Below are positions 30,137 through 41,639 of a stretch of 64,000 nt of DNA, in pieces. Made by a program: the position numbers and the translations under genes. Below the pieces are notes generated by a model. The model worked only from the letters and a program-made list of their open reading frames with translations. It was not told the DNA's origin and searched no databases. The stretch comes from Eulemur rufifrons (lineage: Eukaryota > Chordata > Mammalia > Primates > Lemuridae), in NCBI RefSeq assembly GCF_041146395.1, contig NC_090989.1:251772843-251836842 (forward strand). Direction: 5' to 3'. Position 1 is the first letter of the stretch, and each line of letters opens with the position of its first letter.

Positions 30137-30427
30137 GACGGGCACAGTGGCTCACACCTGTAATCCCATCACTTTGGGAGCCTGAAGCAGGAGGATTGCT
30201 TGAGGCCAGGAGTTCAAGATCAGCCTAGGCAACATAGTGAGACCCCATCTCTACAAAAAATTAAAAAAAATTAGCCGGGCATGGTGGTGCATGCCTATAG
30301 TCCTAGCTACTTGGGAGGCTGAGGCAGGAGGTTCATTTGAGCCCAGGAGTTTGAGGTTACAGTGAGCTATTATCAGGCCACTGCACTCCAGCCTGGGTGA
30401 CAGCAAGATCCCATTTCTTGAAAAAAA
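30137..30427 (+). mobile_element. AluJ-type Alu, full length
   Basis: It lacks the lemur-specific linker and reads 'ctacaaaaaattaaaaaaaa' between the arms, so it is an older AluJ. The target duplication AAGAACAGGTCCTG lies at 30123-30136 and 30428-30441. Confidence 0.93.
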
Positions 30428-30441
30428 AAGAACAGGTCCTG

Positions 30442-31905
30442 CCAAAATCAGGTAATTTTTAGCATAGGAACATCCTGAGTAGATGAAGAAGAGGATATCA
30501 TCTGTCATGACTTGGCGAGGTTTTATATCCAGGTCCATGACATACTCATTAATCATCTGCTCTACCAGCCAGATAGGTGTTGAACAGGAAGCCAGGAGTC
30601 AGTTACAGCTTGACAGGAATACATTAGCACAGGGGTGGAAGGGACCAGGTCATCTGCTAACTAGCAGACTTGGGCAGAAGCTGATACCATTGCCGGGATG
30701 GATGCTAAAGGAGCACAGTGGGTGTACTGAGCACACAGAAGCAGATTAGAGCAATGAGCAGCCAGCTAGCAGACTATCCTCCATGACTCAGAGCAGAGGA
30801 GAGGTCGGGAAGGAGTGGAAATAGGCCGAATGTCAGGTCCCCACAGCTGGGGTATTGTTAGTTCTGATCAGACTTCCCATTCTTGCTCCCACATACCTGG
30901 CTTCTTGGATCCACAGCTCCACTGGCCAAGCCTGGTGAGCCATGACGAAGAAGACCATCAGAGTGGGCTATGCTCTCTTCTGTCCATCAGTCAGCTTCAC
31001 TTCACAGGGCAGCTGGTTCACTGGAGTGTGAGAAGTAGCTGTAGGTCTTCTCTCAGGGAAATGAAAAAAAAAAAGAGGGGAAGGAATTTAATAGATTTTT
31101 GGGAAGAAATGATATTTCTAATAAGAAGTAGCTAGGTAAAATACTGATGGAAGTAAGGTTAAGGGGAAAAAAACAGCATGTGAAATTATTTAAGCACTAT
31201 ATGCATAAACATGTAAAAATGTGTCCATGAGAAAAAGGATCAGAAAGAAAAGCCCCAGACTGATAGCAGTGTTTTTTTAGGGGGGTAGAGATTGTGAGTA
31301 TATTTTTTTCTATTTTTCTGAATATGCCACCATACTTCTATAGTTTAAAAAAGCATTTTAAAACTAAACATTTAAGGAGCTTTCAATCCAATGATAAATT
31401 AAGTTGATTCAAACTAATTCTCTTGCTAAGAATAACCAGAAAATATTGACAAAATATTTTTTAAAAATATCTTTAAAGGCATTGTATAAGTACCAAAGCA
31501 GTGAGGAATTACAGGGCCAAGACTCTGGTGAGAAGAGAAGCTTACTGAGGTGAGTCTGACATTTGTAGCTGTCCTTCTCCTGAAGGCTATTGTCAATGAC
31601 AAGAGCTAAGAGGATGAAAAATTGAGCAAAAATTTGACATATCCATAGGATAGACCCGACAAAAATTGGAATTGAGGGTCTGATAAGGAGGAGGGGTCCG
31701 GTAAACAACACAGGCTTTTGGTTGACTCTGAAGGGCTGTACCATAACAGTAAGTATGAACTGGAAACAGACAAGCCTTCACAGGGGTTGAGTCTACTTTG
31801 AATCCTCTCAGTTCCTGATTGAACTATCGTGGTCTGGCACTGACAGTGCCTCTAGCTTAGCTACCAGTCAAAAGATACCAAAGCTCACAATGATAGTATG
31901 AGAAA
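30442..31905. other. Mostly unassigned intergenic sequence
   Basis: A minus-strand open stretch lies at about 30465-30600 (contains [14 protein letters not shown]) and is listed as a finding. I recognise no gene. The minus-strand frames at 31409-31781 are AT-rich and unconvincing. Confidence 0.35.
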
Positions 31906-33187
31906 GGGAAATAACAGCCTAAACAAACTATTACCAAACTAAATCCAATGATATATAAAAACAATAATACACCATGACCAAATTGGGTTTATTTCAGGAG
32001 TACAAGGCAGGCTTAAGATTGAAAAAACAATAAATGCAATTGACATTAAGAGAATTAGGAGGAAAAATCATATGATCGTTTTGATAGATGTAGGAAAAGA
32101 TTTTGATAAAATTAAACATCCACTCATTACAAAAATTTTTCTCAAACAAGGAACAGAAGAAATCTGATAAAGAATATCTACTAAGCACACATTATATTTA
32201 AAGGAGAAATGTTGAAAGCTTTCCCATGAGATAAGGAATGAGATAAATATGCATGTTGTCACTCTTTATATTTGATATTCTACTGTGGGTCCTAGCCAAT
32301 GTAATAAGGCATGAAAAAGAAGAAAGTGGTAATAATTGGAAAGAAAGAAATAAAGTTACCGTAATTCACAGATGACTTGATATATATGTTGATAATCCAA
32401 AAGAACCTACAGATAAAACCTAATAGAATAGGTAAGTGAATTTAGCAAGATTGCTAGATAGGACATCAATATATAAAAGTTGATTGACTTTCTATAAATT
32501 AGCAACACACCATTAGAAAATAAATTTAAAAAATATGATTTATAAAATCATCAAATAACCAGGAATAATCTAATAAAAACTATGCAAGAACTCCATACAT
32601 AACTTATAAAACATTCAGTGAAATTAAGGAAGACTCAAATAAATGAGGTATATACCATGTTCATATATTAATATTAGAAGACTCAATATTATAAAGATGT
32701 CAATTTCTCCCAAATGATCTATGGTTTCAATGCAATCTCAATCTAAATCTTAGCATATTATTTTATTTTATTTTTGGTGAAAATTGATAATCTGAATCTA
32801 AAATGTATATGGAAATGCAAAGAACTTAGAATAACCAAGACAATCTTGAAGAAGAACAAAGGGTACCATCTACTAGATATCAAAACTTATAAAGCTATTA
32901 GACAATGTGATACTGGTATAAGAATAGACAAACTGACACAATGGAATAGAATATTTAGAATAGGGAATAAATAAATAGATTTATACCTCTGTGGACACTT
33001 GATTTATGACAAATGTAGCACTACAGAGCAATCAAAAAAGAAAGAATCTTTTAAGTAAATGCAGCTAGGTAATTTTGATATCCATAGGTTAAAAAAAAAT
33101 GAAATGACCTCTACCTTACACTATATACAAAATTCAGCTACAGGTGGACAGTATATCTAAATGACAAAAGTAAAACAATGTAATAAG

Positions 33188-33597
33188 AAGGCTGGCTCAT
33201 TTTTTGATGTTTGACTGCTGAAAACTTTAAAGCCTCATCCCCTCTCGTTCCCTTGTGCCCCACATCTGAGCAAGCTGACAAAAAGGCCTGGGTGCTCCCT
33301 TCTTTGGCACTGGTGGGAGATTCAAATTACACAGGTCCTGGCCTCCACACAAGAACCCTTACCCTGGCCTAATCACTGAATCCACAACAAAAACTCCAAG
33401 CCAGTCTCCCTTCCTTGCTTACTGAAGCCATTTGGGCTACCTGAGAGGAATGCCCTCTTCTCACCTGAGACCTCAATTATGTAAGTGATAAACCTTTTCA
33501 TGCCCTCTTGTTGAGTGTGGCATCATCACTATTGACATTCAAACCAAATTTTGGGTGGGGGGCCCAACCAGTTGCTTTAGGGTGGTCACAACAAATC
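33188..33597. mobile_element. LTR-like insert inside L1
   Basis: A GC-richer 410-bp block breaks the L1 text, flanked by ATAAG on both sides (33183-33187 and 33598-33602). The composition and a 'gtgataaaccttttcatgcc' stretch suggest a solo ERV LTR, but the TG...CA ends are not clear and the family is not named. Confidence 0.45.
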
Positions 33598-33771
33598 ATA
33601 AGGCTTCTAGAATATAACATAGAAGAATATCTTCATTACCTTAAGGATAGGGAAAATTTCTTTAAAAGGACACAAAAAGCACTAACCATAAAGGAAGATT
33701 GATACATTGGATGACATTAAAATCAATATCTTTTGTTTACCAAAAGACACCATTAAGAGAGAATAAAGGCA

Positions 33772-33900
33772 GCCAGACATGGTGGGGCACACCTGCAGTC
33801 CCAGCTACTTGGAGGCTGAGGCAGGAGGATCACTTGAGCTCAGGAGTTTGAATACAGCCCCCATTTTTTTTGAGAAGTGAGACTCCAATGTCTTTAAAAA
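33772..33900 (+). mobile_element. Free right Alu monomer-like fragment
   Basis: 'agccagacatggtggggcac ... gcaggaggatcacttgagct' is an Alu arm alone. It is followed by a poor A-rich end and a (GA)n run. Confidence 0.6.
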
Positions 33901-33906
33901 AATGTG

Positions 33907-33930
33907 TGAGAGAGAGAGAGAGAGAGAGAA
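33907..33930. repeat. (GA)n microsatellite
   Basis: Uninterrupted GA run of about 11 units. Confidence 0.9.
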
Positions 33931-34498
33931 TAAGGTAAGCCACAGAAGGGGAAAAGATACATGGAAAATATTTAAAGAATTCAAGAATTACAGGGATTGT
34001 ATTCAGAACATATAAAGAAGTTCTACAAATCAATAAGAAAAAGACAACCAATAGGCAAATGGGCAAAGGACCAGAACAGGCATTTCACAGAAAAAGATAA
34101 TTAAATGGCAAAAAACAAATGAAAACTGTCTCAACCTTATTAGAAATCACAGAAATACAAATAATTAAAACCACAATGAGATGCTAAAATAGACTTGTCA
34201 GAAAAAAAATTAAAAAGATTGATAATGCCAAGAGATAATGAGGATCTAGAGCAACGAAAACTCCCATACACAGCTGGTAGGAGGCTAAATTGATACAAAC
34301 ACTGTGGTAAACTGTTTGGCAGGATCTGGTAAAGCTGAATATATGTATTTCCCAATTGCCTAGCAATTTCATTCTTACATGTGTATGTTTCATACACATG
34401 TAAACCAAAAGACATGTATTTGAATGCTCAAAGTGGCATCATTTATAAGAATCTTAAACTGGATGCAACAAAAAATTGTACATCAACAGTGGAGTGGG

Positions 34499-34620
34499 GC
34501 TAGGCATGGTGGCTCATGCCTGTAATCCCAGGACTTTGGGTGGCTGAGCGAGGTAAGAGGATCACTTGAGCCCAGGAGTTCAAGACCAGCCTCAGCAACA
34601 TAGCGAGTGCCTGTCTCTTT
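34499..34620 (+). mobile_element. FLAM-type left Alu monomer
   Basis: 'ggctaggcatggtggctcat ... ccaggagttcaagaccagcc' ends after one arm ('cgagtgcctgtctctttta'). Confidence 0.7.
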
Positions 34621-34643
34621 TATGTTGCCTCTTAGCCTTAAGA

Positions 34644-34663
34644 GGCCTCTTAGCTAAGAGGCC
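34644..34663. repeat. Perfect 20-bp palindrome
   Basis: GGCCTCTTAGCTAAGAGGCC is its own reverse complement. It sits among further CCTCTTAG copies (34628, 34672) and TTAA ends, between an Alu monomer and an L1. Confidence 0.95.
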
Positions 34664-34759
34664 TTAAACTTGCCTCTTAGCATTGTTTTTGCTGTGTCCC
34701 ATAGGTTTTGGTATGTTGTGTTTCTGTCTTCATATATTTCAAGAAATTTTAAATTTTTT

Positions 34760-35022
34760 TCTTTTTCTTTTTTTTTTTGAGACACAGTCTCTCTCTATTG
34801 CCCAGGCTAGAGTGCCATGGCATCAACCTAGCTCACAGCAATTTCAAACTCCTGGGCTCAAGTGATCCTCCTGCCTCAGCCTCCCAAGTAGCTGGGACTA
34901 CAGGAGTGCACCACCACACCCAGCTATTTTTTCCTATTTTAAGTAGAGACGGGGTCTCACTCTTGCTCAGGCTGGTCTTGAACTCCTGAGCTCAAGTGAT
35001 CCTCCTGCTTCAGCCTCTCTGA
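34760..35022 (-). mobile_element. Alu, antisense, truncated, inside L1
   Basis: A T-run at 34769-34779 is followed by 'gagacacagtctctctctat' and ends early at 'cttcagcctctctgataaag'. The L1 text resumes after it. Confidence 0.85.
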
Positions 35023-36484
35023 TAAAGTTGCATTCTTAATTTCTTCCTTCACCCATTGGTCATTGACGATTGTGTTGCTTAATTTCCATGTGTTTGTATA
35101 GTTTCAAACGTTCTTCTTATTGTTGATTTCTAGTTTTATTCCATTGTGGTCAGATAAGATAACTTGACATGATTTTTATTTTAAAAATTTTTTGAGACTT
35201 GTTTTATTTCCTAACATATAGTCAATACTGGAGAGTGTACATGTGCTGATGAAAAGAATGTTTTCTACTGCTGTTGGGTGAAATGTTCTGTAAATATCTG
35301 TTAGATCCATTTGTTCTATGGTACAGTTTAAATCCAATGTTTCTTTGTTGATTTTTCTGTCTTGATAATCTGTTCAATTCTAAGAGTGGGGTGTTGAAGT
35401 CCCCAACTATTATTGTATTGGAGGCTACCCCTTTAGATCTAATAATATTTGCTTTATATATCTGGGTGCTTTGGTGTTGGGTATATATACATTTACAATT
35501 GTTATATTCTCTTGTTGAGATCCCTTTATCATTATATATTGTCCCTCTTTGTCTCTTTTTAGAGCTTTTGACTTGAAATCTGTTTTGTCTGATATAAGTA
35601 TAGCTGCTTTTGCTCACTTTTATTCTATTTGCATGGAATATCTTTTTCCATCCCTTCGCTTTCAGTTTATGTGTGTCTTTACAGGTAGAGGCAAGTTTCT
35701 TGTAGGCAGCATATAATTAGGTCTTTTGTTGTTGTTGTTATTTATCCATTCAGCCAATCTTTATCTTTTAAATGGGGAATTTAATCCATTCACATTCAAG
35801 GTTATTGCTGATAAGTACAGGCTTACTCATGTCATTTTACTGATTGTTTTCTGGTTGTTTTGCATATCCTTTGTTCCTCACATCCTGTCATTGCTTATTT
35901 TTATGATTGGGTAGTTTTCTGTAATGATATGGTTTGACTCCTTTTTCTTTCTCCTTTGGATATCAGCTCTACCAATGAGTTTTATAGTTTTTCATGTTTT
36001 CTTGGTGGTGGTTGTTGTCTTTTCACTTCTATATGTAAGGCTCCCGTGAACATTTCTTGTAAGGCTGGTTTAGTGGTGATGAATTCCCTTGTTTTTGTTT
36101 GTCTGTGAAAGATTTTATTTCTCCTTTACTTCCAAAGGATAGCTTTACTGGGCATAATATTCTTGGCTGAAAGTTTTTTTTTTTTTTTTTCTTTCAGTAC
36201 TTTGAATATTTTGTCCTATTCTCTCCTGGCCTGTAAGGTTTCTGCTAAGAAATCTTCTGTACTCTAATGGGGATTCCCTTGTATGTATGTGACTTGATGC
36301 TTTTTCTTGCTGTTTTAGAATTCTTTCTTTGTCTTTGATGTGTGACAATTTGATTATAATGTGCCTTGGTGAGGACCTGTTTGGGTTGAATCTATTTGGG
36401 ATTATTTGAGCTGCCTGGATCTAGATGTCCATCTCTCTCCCAAGATTTGGGAATTTTTCTGCTATTATTTCTCTTTTTCTATTT

Positions 36485-36572
36485 CTTTTTAAAAATTTTT
36501 TATTATTTCAGCATATTTTGGAGGTACAAAAGTTTAGGTTGCGTATATTGCCCTTGTCCCTCTCTCCCCCTG
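36485..36572 (-). mobile_element. Small insert with L1-3'-end-like text inside L1
   Basis: 'tattatttcagcatattttg ... gaggtacaaaagtttaggtt' interrupts the L1 5' region. I have a memory of similar text in strepsirrhine L1 3' ends, antisense. The assignment is tentative. Confidence 0.3.
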
Positions 36573-38509
36573 CTATTATTTCATTAAATATTTTTTCTAT
36601 ACCTTTTGCCTTCTCTTCTTCTGGAATTCCTATAATGTGACTATTCATTCACTTAATGGTGTGCCATAAATCCTGTAGGCTTCCTTCATTCTTTTTCATT
36701 CTTTATTCTTTTTCTTTTTGGCTACCATGTTATTTCACAAGACATGTCTTTGAGTTCAGAAATTCTTCTGCTTGGTCTAGTTTACTTTTGAAGCTCTCAT
36801 TTGTATTTTTTATTTCATTTTTCTATTTGGTTCTTTTTAATGATATCTCTCTGTTGAATTTCTCATTTAAATCATGAACTGTTTTCTCAACTTTGTTGCA
36901 TTGTCTCTCTATATTCTCTTGTATCATTGAATTTTCTCAAGATTATTATTTTGAATTCTTTTTCTGGCATTTTGTATAATTCCTTATAATTAGGGTATGT
37001 TACTGGAAAATTTGTGTTCCTTTGGAGGTGTCATATTTCCTTGCTTTTTCATTTTTGATATGCCCCTTTGTTGATTTCTATGCATCTGGTAGAAAAGTTG
37101 CCTCTTTTAATTTTATGGAGTAGGCTTCATAGGGAAAGACTTATTCATGTGGATGAATCTTGGGGTATGACTTTGATGGGGTATACTGGCCTAGGTTCTA
37201 ATCTAGGTAGATGCCGTAGTGTAGCCTCTATGTAGTTTATCCTGCTGTAATCCATGCTATTGATGTTTGTATCTTAGTGGACTAAGCTCAGATAGTCTGT
37301 GGTATTTATTGGTGGTGCAGCTTTTCCAAGGGTGAGCTTGCTGGGCTGACTTCTTAGGTCAGGGTTTGATGCATGCACATGGTGGGTCAGCCAACTTGGG
37401 GTCTGACTTGTTAGGGCTGGGGCCGTGGGCTGTTGCTCTGGCCAGCAACATAGGCATGCAGCTGCTTGACTGGCCTGGGGATGTGCCTACCAGGGGCAGC
37501 CCATGTGGCTGTTTCTCACACCTGAGATGCAGGCACAAGGCTGCTCAGCTGCCCTGGGAGTGTGTCTGCCAAGGGAGACCCACAGGGATCTTTTTCTGGC
37601 TGGGGACATGGCCACCCAGTTTCTTGGCTGGCCTGGGTACATGTCTGCTGGGGTGGCCCATGGAACTGTTAGCCATTCTGCTGGCCTAGGGGCATGTTAG
37701 CTGCTTGATAGCTTGGGGACCTCTCCCTCTCAGGAGAGGATATGCAGTGGTTTGGCTGGCTCAAGGGTAGGTTCACCCTGAGCCAGACTGCCAGACTGTT
37801 TCTCCAGCTGGAAGTGCAGATGGCAGAGGTTGGTTTCCCTGCTGTGCATGACCAAAGTCACAGCTGATCCTGGCAGGCTCTGCGCACCTGGGGTTGTGAT
37901 ATTTAGCCACCTGTGTGGGCTTGGTGGAATAAAGATGGAGTCCCAGCGCTGGAGAGGTATAGTGGCTACTGGCCCTTAAAGAGAGCACACTCCAGAAGTG
38001 GCTCTGTTCTCAAGATGGCACTGTGCTACAATAGCCTGGCTCACAGGAGGTGCATGGGGGGTGGGGAATGTACGCCTCACTCTCCTAATCTGGAGCAATG
38101 CAGCTGTGTGAATTTCTGACAGCTCTCCAAACTGGGCTCAAGGCTTGTGAGGACTACAGGATTCTCCTATAGTAAGAACTATAGGTGTCTGCTGTGGCAA
38201 TGTGGGCTATTGGGGTTCTTCTTCGTACTTTTTCCCTGCAGCAGGAAGTCCCTCCTGAGCTCGGGTATATCCAATCTGGGTTGGGGAGATGAGGCTTAGA
38301 GACCAGGTGCCTCCATGCTGCCCTTCTCCATTTCCAGTCACCACAGGTGTCTCTCCACTCTCTTGCTGCACTCTAGCACTCTCAGCTCGACTCTCCCATC
38401 AAATCTTAGTTGTTTGTTCATTGTCTTGGTCCTTTCTGGTGGGGGAGTCAAGTGCTAGCTGTCTGTAGTCAGCCATCTTGTTGACATTACTGAGCTGCCC
38501 TATGTGTAT

Positions 38510-38943
38510 TGTTAGGCCTAAACTTTCATGTGCTGCTTTGACATCACATGAAATTTCACACATCCTGGAACCTCACAGGGTCCCAAAGGCCTAACCAGCT
38601 CTGGCAAGTTATGCCCCCAACCCAGTGAAAAAAGATCCCCACCTTACTAGTTCACCTATCAGCCAGACCAGCCGCACTCAACCCATGGAATTATTCAGAC
38701 AAGCCAATCACATCCTCCCTGGGGAACCAAGGGTCACCTCATCCTCTTTTAACTACAGAAACTGCCTCCCATGGCTCCTGATTTTTCGTTCTACTCCTGG
38801 GCCATGCACAGTGTGCAGTGTCCTCCTCCCCTGGGCTGTGAATATATGTGGCTAATAAACTGCTGTCAATCTTATCTGTCCAGTATGAGGTGTAGGATGT
38901 TCAGCCATCCCAGAACTCTAGAGTGGGACTCTCTCCCTTAACA
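38510..38943 (+). mobile_element. ERV LTR, about 434 bp
   Basis: It begins TGTTAGGCC and ends CCCTTAACA, an inverted TGTTA/TAACA pair as expected for LTR ends. An AATAAA (ctaataaactgc) lies about 80 bases before the end. No matching target duplication is clear, so flanking internal sequence or decay is possible. Confidence 0.6.
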
Positions 38944-40005
38944 ATGGGGTGAAAAAGAGGTGAGCAGAATACTATGTCTCCTACCCAACTGTCCTGCTTC
39001 CTACACCTGCTGCCGCCCATTATGCAGCTGCCATAGTTCTCATGGCCCGTCAGCCTGACCCCTTGCCCCAGGCAAAATCACCACATTCTTCAAACCTGGC
39101 ACCTGCTCCAAACAGTGCACTATTTTCCTTACAGATAACCCACAGCCACTGCCATCCCACCAAGCCATGAAAACCATCTGCTGCACACTCCTCTCCAGCC
39201 ACTCACCCAGCCCTTGCTCCTGTCTCGGGGCCGAGCAGTTAGAGTCAAGTGCAGAGCCCAGAATGGTCTTAGGCCTTTTTGCAGAGAAGGCCTTTAGAAC
39301 AGGTTCGTTTACTGATCTGGTGCTCCTTGACGGAGGGTGCTTGTGTGGCTAGGACAGTGGGATCTGCGTCTTCCTAAACAAGGGCACATTCACACAACGA
39401 ACACAGCTAACTAGGTCTGTCGTTTTGAATGACGTGGGCATGGACCATCACATTTGCCTTTCTCGCCTCGTGGTTTAGAGAGAGCAGCAAACAAGGGCGA
39501 GGAAGTACATGAAAAGCCTCTGTGGACTCTGGAGGCTACACAACTGTAAAGATTCTTCTTCATTTGTTTCTAGAAAACTTGCTTAAGCCAGACCGTGCTG
39601 TCATCATAGTGCTGCAGTGGCACAGTTGTCATCATAGAATTTCTTCAGGAAACCGTTCATGGCTACCACTTCTTAAGAACCATGAGTCAGAGAGCCTTGT
39701 AAAGAAAAATCCTGCCAGACTGCCACAGGTGTGAGTCTTGTCCCTCCACACAAGCCTTACCAGGAGCTTCGCCGTGTCTCACACTCGGAAAATACTAGCA
39801 AACGCCTAAGATGTACCGAGGTGCTGGGAACGCGGATGCATAGTTGCAGCCGTTCAGCAGCAACGCTATTCAACATGAGCTTCTTTGTTAATGCCCAAGA
39901 GCTAAAATTTCCAGGGCTTTCTACAGGCAGCGCCAGAGTGGTGTCAGGCGGCCAGACCACCAGAGCTCACGCGGCAGGTTACTACACTGTGCAGAGGCGC
40001 AGTCA
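38944..40005. other. Unassigned sequence, partly CpG-containing
   Basis: No coding frame is supported. 39770-40080 is locally richer in CpG than the surroundings. It leads into the CTCF-like motif. Confidence 0.4.
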
Positions 40006-40026
40006 CAGGCACTAGAGGGCAGCACG
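40006..40026 (+). promoter_or_regulatory. CTCF-like binding motif
   Basis: GGCACTAGAGGGCAGCAC fits the CTCF core consensus CCA(G/C)(C/T)AG(A/G)(G/T)GGC(A/G) closely, with one mismatch at the first C. The site lies in a CpG-containing unique stretch. Confidence 0.55.
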
Positions 40027-40091
40027 TGCCCTCCCGATACTCAGCCCTGCCGCGTCTCAGCGCGGACAGGCGCTTTCTAAGGTCATCTGCT

Positions 40092-40150
40092 CCAGCGGCT
40101 CTCACTGCTGGCCTTACATCAGAATCACGGCGAGGCTTGTTAAAAGCAAG
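40092..40150 (+). mobile_element. MER5-like element, 5' fragment
   Basis: 'cagcggctctcactgctggc ... catcagaatcacggcgaggc ... ttgttaaaa' matches the start of MER5-type elements. Confidence 0.55.
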
Positions 40151-40261
40151 ATTGGCTACATAATTTGCAAGGCTCAACATAAAATGAAAATGTAGGCTCC
40201 TTGTACAGTAGGGAAAAAATGCCTTTAAGGTACTAAAATACAAAGCTTTTTCCTTTTTACT

Positions 40262-40332
40262 GTGTGCTCGCTCTCTCGTGCTCTCTCTCCTCTTTTTCTT
40301 CTCTCAATCTCTCTCTCTCTTTCTCTCTCTAT
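40262..40332. repeat. (TC)n-rich low-complexity tract
   Basis: Several interrupted CTCTCT runs. Confidence 0.8.
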
Positions 40333-40339
40333 TGGACCT

Positions 40340-41085
40340 GGTGTTTTTTTTTATTTGCTATTTAATGTTGTTCTAAATAAGGAAAAATTAAAATTTTAAT
40401 TAATCAGTATAAATTTTATTGTTCATATTGCACAATGCCAGTTTTAAATGCAAATAGTAGAGCACTTACCTTTCATACAGAATCACCATTGTACAATTCG
40501 TATTCTGTAGCTCATTTATACATATGTATTTTATTCTTACCAGAACAATGCAAACACTTTATAAAACTAAGTCAACAATTTTAATTTTACTTATTGATCC
40601 ATCACATCTACCATCACTCTGTGGCAGTCAGTGGCTTCCATAATACACTTACCTTTTACTCACTTTGAGTCTTGCTGAACTCTCATACATCATGGCTCCA
40701 CCAGAATTCTGGTTCATGGAGCATTGCAAATGCTATATGTAAATGGCAGGCATACATACTGCATGTATCTCCTCTGGCTGTGCATATACTCCATTATCCC
40801 ATTGGATATCACTTACAAATGACAAGTTCAATGATAAAATTAGATTCCACAAACAAAAGTTGTATTCTATTTCAGAAGTTATAGGCAACTGGAAACCCAT
40901 TCAGGGACATTGTAGGGATATCCCATGCAACCTGGTTAGGAAACTTCAATCTGGATCCTGCCAAAACCACAGATTACAGCTCAAAGATGGGGGTCCTCAG
41001 CAAGACCAGAGTCCTTATTCTGAGAAGTTACAGCAAAGATCACCTTACACTGCCCTCAGGTATACTCAAATAACATGGAAATTTA
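40340..41085. other. Unassigned intergenic sequence
   Basis: No recognised gene. The open frame at 40743-41114 matches nothing known and runs into a MIR. Confidence 0.4.
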
Positions 41086-41089
41086 GTAG

Positions 41090-41300
41090 CTTCTTTGGAA
41101 TTAGACAGACCTAGATTTGAATCTTAGTTTTACCACTTTCTTTATGACCTTGGGTAAGTTTTTTTTCCCACTCTCTGCATTTTAGGCTTTTAAATTCTAT
41201 AAAATGGAGCTAGTACAAACACCAGAGGTTACTTGTAGATTAAATGGGATTTTGTAAACTAAGAGTTTAGCACTGTGCCTGGCAAAAATTGGTGGCTATA
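41090..41300 (-). mobile_element. MIR SINE remnant, antisense
   Basis: 'gacagacctagatttgaatc ... ccactttctttatgaccttg ... taaaatggagctagtac ... gtttagcactgtgcctggc' is the reverse complement of MIR. Confidence 0.75.
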
Positions 41301-41574
41301 ATGGAAGAAAAACTATGACGAAACACACACGTAAGGAACACCCTTACTAAATGCCTCTTCTGGTCTCTCTGACTGCCTGCTTACCTTGGTCTTCAATGCC
41401 TTCACCTGCTGGAGGATAGAGTGGACAACACAATTGGAAAACAGGAAGAAATTGAAAGCATAAAAAGTTGGTACAATGAAAGTAAAGCTGTCACTATTGG
41501 AAAGTAGTATGATTGTATGCCTGAAAACCCGAGTTAATCAACTAAAAAATTACTAGTAGTAAGAGGAGGAGGAG

Positions 41575-41612
41575 GGGGGAGAGAGAGAGAGAGAGAGCGA
41601 GAGAGAAAGACA
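41575..41612. repeat. (GA)n microsatellite
   Basis: GAGAGA run with one GC interruption, next to a GGAGGA-rich stretch. Confidence 0.85.
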
Positions 41613-41639
41613 CACTTCAGTAAGGTAGCAGAATATAAA

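Larger units (their letters stand above)
31910..34498 (+). mobile_element. Large L1M remnant, sense (ORF2 reverse transcriptase to 3' region)
   Basis: The text 'accatgaccaaattgggttt', 'ttaagagaattaggagg', 'agaatatcttcattacc' and 'agctggtaggaggctaaatt' follows L1 ORF2 and the 3' UTR. Stops and frameshifts are frequent. It is interrupted by an LTR-like insert (33188-33597) and an Alu monomer (about 33772-33900). Confidence 0.75.
34675..38480 (-). mobile_element. Near full-length 5' half of an L1M, antisense
   Basis: Read on the minus strand, it starts near 38480 with 'caagatggctgactacagac', a typical L1 5' end. It then runs through a GC-rich 5' UTR (38.4-37.2 kb), a decayed ORF1 region and the start of ORF2, where GDFNTPLLELNRLSRQK-type endonuclease text is visible near 35.4 kb. 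Many stops are present. An Alu is inserted at 34760-35022. Confidence 0.82.

Noticed and set aside
35222..35617. 131-codon minus-strand frame as a gene
   Set aside because: It contains the L1 ORF2 endonuclease signature around GDFNTPL and belongs to a decayed L1.
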